Shown here: positions 10,701 to 22,200 of the stretch, in pieces | How positions within the stretch are numbered: the first letter of the stretch is position 1 | How the letters are laid out: each line of letters begins with the position of its first letter | Source: Bolinopsis microptera | Lineage: Eukaryota; Ctenophora; Tentaculata; Lobata; Bolinopsidae | Length of the DNA: 64,000 bases | Direction: 5' to 3' | Assembly: GCF_026151205.1 (NCBI RefSeq) | Contig: NC_087083.1 | Coordinates: 2,234,501-2,298,500 of the forward strand | Made by a program: the position numbers and the translations under genes | Notes under the pieces: model-generated | The model's database searches: none | Seen by the model: only the letters and a program-made list of their open reading frames with translations | What the model was told of the DNA's origin: nothing

Positions 10701-13272
10701 TCTCAGAAAATATCAGTTGACGCGGTAATAAGTATAATTGGACCGGGGTTTATACCCGAGTATATGGGGTACAGAGCAACTGCGAACCCCGCTGTAAGCT
10801 TCTTGTACGCAGGAGCTGTCAAGTTCTTCTTTCTTACCATGAGTAAGTTAAAAATATTGTTGCAAATGAAGTTGTTAATAGGAGTTGTGCTAATGGTTAT
10901 TTGAAAGTAGAGAAAGGGGAGCTTTATGGCTCTTACTAATTCGCTCGCCCAAAAATTTGGGCGAGCGATTTAGTAGGAGCGGAGCTTTATACCGATAGTC
11001 GAAATTCGACATCTAGCGCTAGATAGCGTCTGTAATTATCGTCAAATAGCGTCAAATAGCGTCATCTAGCGCTAAATGTCGAATTTCAACTATCGGTAAA
11101 GCTTCGAGAAATGAACCATTTTCCCAATATGGACATGGTTGTGTAATAACATACGTACTAATTACAACTAGGATAATGAATTAACAATATAAATAGAAGC
11201 AATCAATACTGTACCCAAGTCCCAACTTAAAGTTTTATGACCTTTCAAGTGCTTGCTCTGTAGTGTTGTCACTGCTCTGTAGTTTTTACCGACTGCTAAG
11301 AAACTTAACTCAGTGTCAGATATCATCTACGTGAGCAATCCTACCAACTGCACCCTGGCTGACGAGAATGTTAGACTCTGCAACACTTACTGGGACGCGC
11401 AGGTTAGGGAGATATTATCTGAGGAACTGTTATCTTTACTTGTTAGAACATATTTCAAAGTTACAGTTTAAGTTTATTTTACTGTTCCCCCCTCCCCTCC
11501 CCCCCCCCCCCCCCCCAAACCATGGATAACTTGAATAATAAAAGTCATTGCTAGTTAATCAGGTTTTTGGGTACCGGGCCATCCTGGTTACCCTGCTATG
11601 GGCCGTTCCCCTGGCTTCTGCAGGTCTAGTTTACCCATATATATATATATATATATATAAAAGTCATTATTAACTACCCTGAAGGTGGCTGTCAAGAAAC
11701 ACGGACCAGCAGCTGTACTGAGGGGACTCTCTTATCAGCCGGCTGGTAACGTAGATATGCACGTGGTGAACGACATCAGGTTTCCAGATAAAATATCTTA
11801 TCTTCGGGTATAGGACGCAGCGGCGGAAGTCACTGCGGCGGTGTACCGTCCGGCGGTGTACCGTCCTGCGGCGGTGTACCGTCCTCCGCCGGACTGTACA
11901 CCGCCGCAGTGACTTCCGCCGCAGTGACCGGTTCCCCTTATCTTCAATGAAGATACATTGTGAAAATTCTTTAACTTCTTATCTTAACTTTATCTATCTT
12001 ATCCATTTCCATAATTTAATTAAACGTAATATAACTAATTTTCTAATATCTTTTCCTTTTAGTAGTATCTTCTTATCACCCACAGGTCAAACTATTACGG
12101 TCCTATGCACTGGACACGCCGAGACGGGATAGCTACAGCGATACAAAGAGGTAGAGATCTGGGGGTGCCGCCCCTGAACTCTGTGCTCAACCACTACAAC
12201 GAACCAGCTATGACGTGGAGGGAATGGGGGACTGTAGTCAACCAGGAGGTGATTAGGTTGCATAGGATGTTGAAATAAGGAACGTTTAGATATAAACTGA
12301 AAATGGTTGAAAGTGAAAGCTTCGATAATTTGCGTTCACGTTATGATTGCCATAATTGACCAATTTATCGCCAATTTGATGGTCACATTCAGATGGCGAC
12401 AATGTATACTTTGAGGTTTCACAACCAACTACTTGTTTTGCATGACATTAAACTGTACCTTGAATTGTCAGCCATTGTACGACCCAAATTACCACTAAAT
12501 GAACCTTTTTATTACCGGGGACTACGGGACTGTCTTACCCAACAAAAACAACTAACACTCCTTGCAGACTCTCACAGCACTGAAGAACTTATACAAGAAC
12601 GATGTGGATCAAGTTGAGCTGTTTGTCGGAGGAATGCTGCTAAGCACGCACAGTGGGGATATGGCTAATATCTTCAAGAAAATACTGGCTGAGCAGATTA
12701 TCAGGCTTAGAGAGGGTGACAGGTAGGTTGGTGGAAGCTGGTAGAAAGGCAATCAAATCATTTAGCCCATCCAAAAAGGATTCAATTGTATATCTCTCAC
12801 GGTTTTTGGGGAAAATCGTGTTAAAGTCATAAATCGTACTCTCGCTTTATATATGGTAAGATATAAATAGACTTATTGTTTTACAGCGAATAAATTAATA
12901 CTTCTCAGCTACCGATTATCAAGAATTAATTTGTCCTGTCTAGATTCTGGTTTGAGAATAAGTATAATGGTTTGGGTTGCACTGGAGAAGAGGTTAACAC
13001 CATCAGAGCAACATCTCTTCGCCACATTCTTACTCGAAACAAGGTAAGTATATCTCAGTGCTTGTAAATTAGCTGTTATTGAGCTGAATTTTGGCAGACG
13101 CTCGATACACTTTTAGTAAATTTGGACGCCATCTTGCTAGAAGAAAACAATAATGGATATCCCTTACAGGTTGATATATCAGATCTAACTAATGATAATG
13201 TGTTTTTGCTGAACAGACTCTCCGATGATTGCAAACTCGACCAAGACTCCACTAAACTTTCAAAATGTGAAG
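7768..13272 (+). CDS. Duox: Duox exons 1-14: signal peptide and peroxidase homology domain
   Basis: Exons: 7768-7813, 7991-8068, 8338-8499, 8810-8988, 9406-9484, 9845-9967, 10180-10352, 10707-10842, 11314-11402, 11685-11779, 12086-12248, 12568-12722, 12944-13043, 13170-13272. Exon 1 encodes a short hydrophobic signal sequence starting [11 protein letters not shown]. Family landmarks follow: [56 protein letters not shown]. The distal segment reads EFLDHD (E97-D102), so the distal His101 and its acidic neighbours remain, although the usual Gln is Glu. Proximal His246 lies in FFNEHN. Exon 9 has two in-frame acceptors 6 bp apart (start 11314 or 11320), which would add or drop two residues. Exon 6 ends at a weak donor (GTCAGT) and exon 10 begins after a GAAG acceptor; both are supported by phase and homology. 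Confidence 0.9.
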
Positions 13273-16200
13273 GTGAGAAATATCCAAAAATTCATAATTC
13301 CATGATGCCAAAAAACAAAATACTTAATTGTAAGATCTATAAACTGAAAGAGGCAATCCAGTGCTGTTTCTACTTCGTGTACCTGCGGAGACCGATACAC
13401 CCTTAAGCTGCGACCCCTCCCTCTATATTGCATATGAGGGGTCATATTAGGGGTCGTATATTACAAAATTACAAATCTGTTCCTCCTCCAGGTGACATGT
13501 TACTCCACTACGATTACAACACCACTCCGTATGCAATCCCCCTCCTGGTTCCAGTATTCCTCATTTTCACGATGGTTCTGGCTGTCGTCATAACACGCAT
13601 GGTCCATGCCAGATCTCGACCTGCTAAGGTATACAAGTACACTGTACATATTGTATAAAGTACTACGGTATAAAGTATAATAAAGTATAATATATAATGT
13701 ATAAAGTACTAAGGTATAAAGTATGATACTAAGGTATAAAGTACTAAGGTATCCAAGTATAATAAAGTATAATAAAGTATAACAAAGTATAATAAAGTAT
13801 AGTAAAATATAATAAAGTATAGTTAAGTATAATAAAGTATAATACCAAGATATAAAGTACTTTATACTAAGGTATAAAGTATATAAAGTACACTGTACAG
13901 ATTGCTCAATATTTCTATTTCCAATATTTCAGCGTTCAAATAATTTAATATCTCAAGTATAGCTCAATGGTTTTGTATTATTACTAAAGAAATTTATAAT
14001 AGATCGAACCGATTTATGTATTTTTCAAAAAGCTCAAAGCTTGAAATATAAATCTAATAAGATATTAGAAAATAACCCAGGAAGAGGAAACAGACCCAGA
14101 AGCTCTGAAACTGGGGAAAATAACTGAACTTGGGTCGAAAGAGGGGGATCGTAGTGTAAAGTTACGGTTTGATGATATTGCAGGATCTTTAGTCATGAGC
14201 TCCAAAGGTATGGTGACTGCCTTATGACAGTGTGAGACTATATTATCTTACTGCTAATTGCTAAATGAGCGGAGGATTATTTTTGGTTTCTACAGAATTA
14301 AGATGCTCAGTAGTCAGTATTTATTTTTCTGATTTATATAAGATTGACAATCTTGTAAGTCAAAATCATAATCATAATCATATATGTATACTCAGGGAAA
14401 AAAGTCCGGAGTATTCCCTTCAAGAAATTAAACACAATTCCTGTAGTGTCCTGTTCCGATAACAGACTTTTGTTACTCATTAGTATTCCTAAGGTAAATT
14501 ATGAAGGACCTTGTGATGGTAAGTTTATGATCATGATAGCATAAATTTTAATATCATTATTTTTTTAACGATGTTATGTAAGATCTCATGAGTTTTCGGT
14601 ATTCTAATAAACTACGATATTTATATAAATTATGTTACTTGTAGAGGGTAAAACTTTCGTAAAAAGTTGTGAAATTCTCTTAAAAAGTTAAATTACTATA
14701 AACAAAATTACGACCATATTTTCATGTTTTCTTGGGTCAATTTCTATTGATCCCGTTTGATGTGACAAGGAAAAGGCCCTTATCAGGAAAGGAATTATTG
14801 AACATTTCAATGTGACAACATCGTATTCATGATCTCAGAATTACGACCATATTTTCAGGAGTACGATATTATGTTAAAGTTTAGCTCAGTTCGTCAAAAG
14901 GAAATAGCACTGGAAGAGCTCACCGCCTTCAGTGACCGCTGTAATGTAAGTTTAGTTAGAGTTTAGTTAGAGTTTAGTTAGAGTTTAGTTAGAGTTTAGT
15001 TAGAGTTTGATTATAGTTTAGTTAGAGTTTACTAGAGTTTAGTTAGAGTTCAATTAGACTTTAGCAAAAGTTTATTTAGAGTTTAACTAGAGTTTAGCAA
15101 AAGTTTAATTAGATTTTAACTAGAATTTAGTTAGTTATTGGTTAGAGTTTAGTCAGAGTTTAGTTAGAGTTTATTCATTAGAAGAATAATTCGCAAAGCT
15201 ATAAATAAGATTAATTAAATTGCAGGTAGAGATTGATAACCAGCTGCTAACTAAAAAACAAATGATGAAAGTGGCAAAAACAGAAAAGCACAGACAACAT
15301 TTGGTGGACACATTCCTATCTTCTGGTAGGCAAACAAATCAAAAAATTCCGGCATTCGGTTCGGAAACCATTATTCACCTTTATCCATGTTTCATTCAAT
15401 ACAAACATATTCTGCTATTATTAAACTACATCCACCTGACTGTTTCAGTGTTCTCCGAGATGATGCAAGGAGAAAATGGGGTGTCGGGAAATGGTGAAGT
15501 TAGTGCGAACGACAAAGTTGAGAGACTCAACTTCAAAGGTACGTGATATCATGTAGATTTTAGGAATCTTCTGTCAACATTTTAACTTGTAAAGTTTTGT
15601 TTTATTTTCTGGGTTGGCTGCTGAATTTTCGTCTTTCTAAAATTATTCTTCATTTACTAGGTTAGCCGGAATGACTCTAAGATTAGATAGCTGACAAAAA
15701 TTCCCAATAACATTTTAAATACAGTTGATCCAGTCTCACCTACATATCAGATAGGTGTAATTGTCACCGGGGTATAAAAACAAACAAAAGTCTCAAATAC
15801 CCAGCACTATAACACTGAGCGTATTGTTTCAGGAGTAGGAAGTCACGTGCTAGAATGTGAACTGACACGGACTGAGTTTGCCAGCGCTCTCGGACTCAGA
15901 CCGGATCAGGAGTTTGTGGAGAAGGTGTTCCCTCTGGTCGACAAAGACAAGAATGGCAGGTAGGAATATATTTGTATCTTAATTCCTATCAAGAGGTGCA
16001 GTTCGTTAATATTGAAACAATTTTTCTGGAATATTCATTCGAGAATTAGCTTTGCTTAGGTTGCATCACTGCTAGGAACCGACCGGATTGGGGTTTTGGC
16101 TGCCGGACCGGATTCAGCCGGATTTGGATCTCAAATCCGGCAAGCCGGATTTTGCCGGACCGGAACCGGTGGTTTCAGAGTGAAATAAAAGGCAGCCGGA

Positions 16201-19200
16201 TTTTGCCGGATGTTGCCGGATGTTGCCGGAAAATTTCCTTCCTTTCCACGCCTAATCTTCATCGAGCACTTCTTGCAGCTTGCATAAGGGATCCCATTTT
16301 CTTCTGAGTAGAACAACCAGACGGACGATGTTTTAGATTTACTACTACTCGACTCGACTTAGGGTGGCTTCAACGTCCGAACAGATATAGTTTTTTTACA
16401 AATCTTCCTATCTACTACTAGACATTGCTTAAACAAGCAATATATACAGACACAATGTAACACGAGTAGACACGAGTCACGACACTAGACGAGTAATAAT
16501 CAGAAATGATATCTAATTGGCATATGCTGGCAGACCCCTGATTGAGCGCGTTTGTGCGAATTCCCTTTTTTTCATGCAAGTCTGAGTATCATTGGGTGAC
16601 CTGACTTACAACCAGAGGTGCTTAATAAGGTTGTTCGCAAGCAGGCATGGTCTAGTACAGTACTAATCACCGTCTGGCGTCTAGATCTGGGTCACATGAT
16701 TGCAGTAATGAGCTAATTAAGTAGCTACCCAGACCCTGAACACGTGACCTTCACATTTCGTATTTCATAATCAGAAGATTAAATACTGCCAATTTTGCGA
16801 TTATAGCCGGGGGCTAGCCCAGGGAGGTGGCCCAAAATATTTTCCGGTTTTTTCTACCTATCCCTCGATACACTATTCTGTATTCTGGACTCAAGGTTTC
16901 CCCCGGTAATGCGATCTCGGAAGGCAGGCCTCCCCTTTGCAACACGAGCTCGGAAGCTCTCGATACAGGAGGTACGTCTCGAGAACGACTCGGACCGAAA
17001 ACTTCTAAGTTAAAATTTTTCGAAGTTTTTCAGAAAACCACTTTTTTCCACGATTCAGGCTACCCTGTTCATTATTAGCCGAAAATATTTTTTCGGTTTT
17101 TCGAAGTCCCCACCTACCCCTCGATACACAATTCTGGACTCAAGGTTTCCCCCGGTAATGCGATCTCGGAAGGCAGGCCTCCCCTTTGCAACACGAGCTC
17201 GGAAGCTCTCGATACAGGAGGTACGTCTCGAGAACGACTCGGACCGAAAACTTCTAAGTTAAAATTTTTCGAAGTTTTTCAGAAAACCACTTTTTTCCAC
17301 GATTCAGGCTACCCTGTTCATTATTAGCCGAAAATATTTTTTCGGTTTTTCGAAGTCCCCACCTACCCCTCGATACACAATTCTGGACTCGAGGTTTCCC
17401 CTGGTAATGTGATCACGGAAGGCAGGCCTCCCCTTTGCAACACGAGCTCGGAAGCGGGAGCTCTCGATACAGGAGGTACGTCTCGAGAACGACTCGGACC
17501 GAAAACTTCTAAGTTAAAATTTTTTGAAGTTTTTCTGAAAACCACTTTTTTCCACGATTCAAGCTACCCTGTTCATTATTAGCCGAAAATATTTTTTTCG
17601 ATTTTTCGAAGTCCCCACCTACCCCTCGATACACAATTCTGGACTCAAGGTTTCCCCCGGTAATGCGATCTCGGAAGGCAGGCCTCCCCTTTGCAACACG
17701 AGCTCGGAAGCTCTCGATACAGGAGGTACGTCTCGAGAACGACTCGGACCGAAAACTTCTAAGTTAAAATTTTTCGAAGTTTTTCTGAAAACCACTTTTT
17801 TCCACGATTCAGGCTACCCTGTTCATTATTAGCCGAAAATATTTTTTCGGTTTTTCGAAGTCCCCACCTACCCCTCGATACACAATTCTGGACTCGAGGT
17901 TTCCCCTGGTAATGTGATCACGGAAGGCAGGCCTCCCCTTTGCAACACGAGCTCGGAAGCGGGAGCTCTCGATACAGGAGGTACGTCTCGAGAACGACTC
18001 GGACCGAAAACTTCTAATAATACTTTCAACACTACTATATAACAAATAATTTTAGGCATGTACAATGGCATGACGGGCTAGGAAGTACAGCCGATCTCCT
18101 GGTATGCGGGTGCGCTGGGGTTCCTGAAGTTCGCCTCTGAGTTAGGCTCCTCTCGCCCAGTGCTTGCACTGGGCAACAACACCTTAAACACGATGTAAGT
18201 TTCTCTTTTACTTCTTTCTCATTGTTAGCTTATTTTGAATGTGAATTTTTACATCTCTGATATTGCCCCTCTTATCCTTACTCTAGCTATATTTTCACTG
18301 GCAAATTTAACTTTACTCCCGACCAGCAGTTTCATTACACATTTTCTCGTGCCATTTTCCTTCCAGGTCGTGTTTAGTGTTGTGGGAGGTTGCCTACTCT
18401 GAGGTGTTACGGATGGTTCCCTGGCAAACTTTGCTGCCAGACTCGACAATCTCTGACAACAATGATAAACCTTCAAGAGATTTTCGACTATGTCAAAGCT
18501 GCCTCAGTTGAGGATCTACGTCATATCCTTAACTCTGTTCAAAACGAGCTGCCAAAGCGTGAGGGAAAGGTGGACAATTTTGTGTTACATATAGAGGACT
18601 TCTGCGAGGATGAGGTTCTCCGTGATGCGGTATGGGTTGAATGTGAGTCCCTGCAGAAACTGAACACCGAGGGAAGACACAAGGCAACAACAGCTTGGTT
18701 GTGCTCACAGGATGCACCCTATATTTACACTGACACAAATCCAGTGCACCCACCACAGGATATCAGTGGTTTCCCTAATATCAAAAGACTCCTGAGTCTT
18801 GTAAACTCGAGTACGGAGATAACTGGACCTCTGGACTCATGTCTGGTCATCAAGTATGGAAACAACCAAGCGAGTACTTCAATACACAATGACGGTGAGA
18901 AACTAATGGACCAGGAGAAATCGATTTGCTCTTTCTCACTGGGATGTGAACGGACGCTTGAGTTTTACGAGGGCACAACTGGGAAACCTAATTGTGTCAA
19001 GACGATAAGGATGAAGAACAACAGTCTTGTTGTAATGCGGCCTGGGACACAGCAGAATCTGAGGCATGCTGTGCGAGCAGAGCCGGCCACAAAGGGAGAG
19101 CCCCCAAAGAAATCGGAGCAAGTAAGATACTCCCTGTCATTTCGAGCTATTGTGAAATCTGGTGGCCAAGTTAGCTCTCAGAATATCAGCACAGAGACTA

Positions 19201-22200
19201 GTACACCAGCTTCTGGCACCGAAGCCCAAGTACCTGCGCAAAGAGTCACGTTGGTTGCTGGAGACTCTTATGCTCAAAGATTGGACTCCGCAAAGCTGGG
19301 AAAAGGGAAAGTCACAGTCGTAAATGTTGCAGAAGGCGGAGCAAAAATGGACAAAGTCCAGAAACAGTTGGAGGACTACTGCACGGCACATCCTGATGTC
19401 CACGTTGAGAAGCTTCTGATCAGCGTAGGCACAAACGATATTAGGCGTGTGGGGGATAAAATTGGTACTTTGAGGGGACCAGTAAAGCAACTTTTTGGTA
19501 AGATAGGCCTATTATTTCCCAACTGTAAGGTATATGTTCAATCTCTATTGCCATTACCTTTACAGAATGATAACGATAAATTAACTAACAAGAGGGTAAT
19601 GGATTTTAATAGGATTTTATACAATGAGTGTGTATTTAGGAGGTTCTTTTTCATGGATGTGTTTTATCCCTTTACAAAGTTTAAGAGAGCTCTAAGTGAG
19701 CCTGTTAAGAGATTTGATCCCTTATTTGAGAACAAAGGCATTCACCCCAATCCTCAGAAAGGTATGGGTGTGTTGGCCAGATTTTATATTCGTGCCATCC
19801 ACAGTAGATATTTTAATCCTTATATCTATCAGTAGTTCTTTTGTGCTGTCTTCTGAACCTTGTTAAGCTAATGATATGCAGTTGTAGTCTGGCAAGTATA
19901 CTCACCTGTAAAACACCATGATCGATTTAGTAACATACAGATTTAGAGTTGGAGTGTTTAGTGGAAATTCTTTTGCAAAATCCATCAAACATCAGAACCG
20001 TAGACGTGGTACAGGTAGTATTTTTGATTATTTAGACAGCTGCATTGATTCTCGCTTATTATTTTATATTTTTTATGTTATATTCATATGTCACTTTTCG
20101 CTAATCACTATCACATATGTCGGGGTAAGTGGGTTGGCTTTTTCTAGGGTCACTTATGATTGCCGAGCCTTTGTACCAACATACCCAGTTCCTAACTTGT
20201 GCCGATGCTTTACAGTTTATTTCTTTTTATATTTAGCAAATATGTATTATCTGAGGAATAATTACAGTTTCGATGGTTTATATAGATTTTGCCAGATTTC
20301 AATCCATAAAAACTTAAATTGCATATTTACTGGTAGAACCGGCAATACATTCACAGGATGCATAATTTGGTTGTTTTTGATGAATGGTTTTTTGATAGTT
20401 TTAGTAAACCCTGGAATTGTAAACCCAGGGCCGTCTCCCATAGGTGTTAGAGTTGGGAATGGTAATAAATTGAATGTTTACTTTCAGAATGTTCAAGGTC
20501 TCATCCCTTTTGGTGAACTGAACAATGCCCATCCAATGATTGATACCACTAAATGTCTTGAAGTGTCGACTTATCTTAATGAGGCTAAGATAGATATTGC
20601 AATATTTAACGAAACCTGGTTTAAGAGTTCTATTGCTGATAGTGAATTTCTGCACCCTGACAGATATAAGATATTTCGCTCTGATAGATCGAAGAAAACT
20701 CATCCACCAGATCCTTCTAATCCAACCCGGTTTAGGAGGAATGGTGGAGGGGTCATGATTGCAGTGAGAGCAGACCTTGATCTAACTTCAAAGGAAGTTC
20801 GTCTCAAGTATGGTGCAGAAATTCTTGCTGTGGAATTTAAGACCTCCACTGGAATTAAGTTTGTTGTATGCACATGTTATCGTGTTGGTACACTGGGCTC
20901 CGCAAATCATGAAAAAATTGTTGAGTCTTTGAAAACTCTTCTCAGAAGAAGAGGACTGAGTAAAGTCTTCATACTAGGAGATTTTAACCTGACCGGAGTT
21001 TCCTGGTCTACCCTGGCCAGCTCCTGTCCTATTGAGCAATCTTTTGTTGAATCTTTTGTTGATCTAGGCCTTCAACAATGTGTGTTAACACCTACCCACT
21101 GCAAAGGCAAAACACTTGACCTATTGCTCACAAACTCTGTGTCAAATATTAATGACCTAATGGTAGGTGAGAGAGATAGTGCTTGCAAGTCTGACCACTT
21201 CCCCATCAATTTTAAGATCAACGTTAAAGTTGGTAGGAAGAAGCCAGCCAGGCGTATGTGCTATAACTTTAAGACTGTGAACTGGGAGAGGCTAAACCAT
21301 GAACTCCGACACACGAATTGGGATGCATTGCTCAATGGCACAGAACCTGAAATTGGATGGAAAAAATTTAAGGACAAACTTTTTAATGTCACAGATAAAT
21401 TTGTTAAAAAATGCTCTGTCAAGACTGATGGCCAAAATCCATGGTTTGACTCGGAGTGTTATGATGCATGGCGTAAGAAAGTGAGATTACATAAAGAAAG
21501 GCATAAAAGTGATAGAGCTGAAATTGCATTCTCCCTTGCTAGGAAAAATTTCAAAAATGTGGTTGCTCAAAAAATGAGGGAAACATTAAATGAATCTGAT
21601 GATAGTGCTTTAATAACAAAAAAATTTTGGTCCTATGTCAAATCGAAGACAGCTAGTCAGCGGATCCCTGAGTTTGTAAGCCACAAAGGCACTGTCCGCA
21701 ACTGCCCTGAAGACCAGGCCAACCTATTTAATGACTTTTTCTTCGAGCAGTTCTCTGAGGTATCAACTTATGACATAGATATAGATTACTCTAATGATTG
21801 GCGCTTTGATATTGAATTTGACCACAGAAGGGTTCGCAAAATCCTTTCCAATATTAATGCTAATAAAGCTTATGGACCTGATGGTATCCATGGGAAACTT
21901 TTGAAAAACTGTGCGGTTGGGCTCGCATACCCTATATCAATACTTTTTCATTCATGCTACAACATTGGGACACTACCAAGGGAGTGGAAACTGGGGCACA
22001 TTGTACCAATATTCAAGAAAGGGGATAAACATGAGGTTTCAAATTATAGGCCAATTTCTCTTACATGCCTAATCACAAAAGTTCTTGAACGCATAATAAG
22101 AGATGAGTTATTGGCACTTACTAATGGCATGATCAATGACAAACAGCATGGTTTCCGAGCTGAGAGATCTTGTGCAACTAATCTTGTAGGACTGTGCGAC

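Noticed and set aside
16827-18071. Recurrent ~60-codon frames in the 250-bp satellite
   Set aside because: They repeat with the satellite, lack starts and change with its 6-bp indel.
18193-18367. Intron-like GTAAGT...TTCCAG pair in the LINE 5' UTR
   Set aside because: A retrotransposed copy should have lost a spliced intron; more likely chance, and no effect on ORF1.
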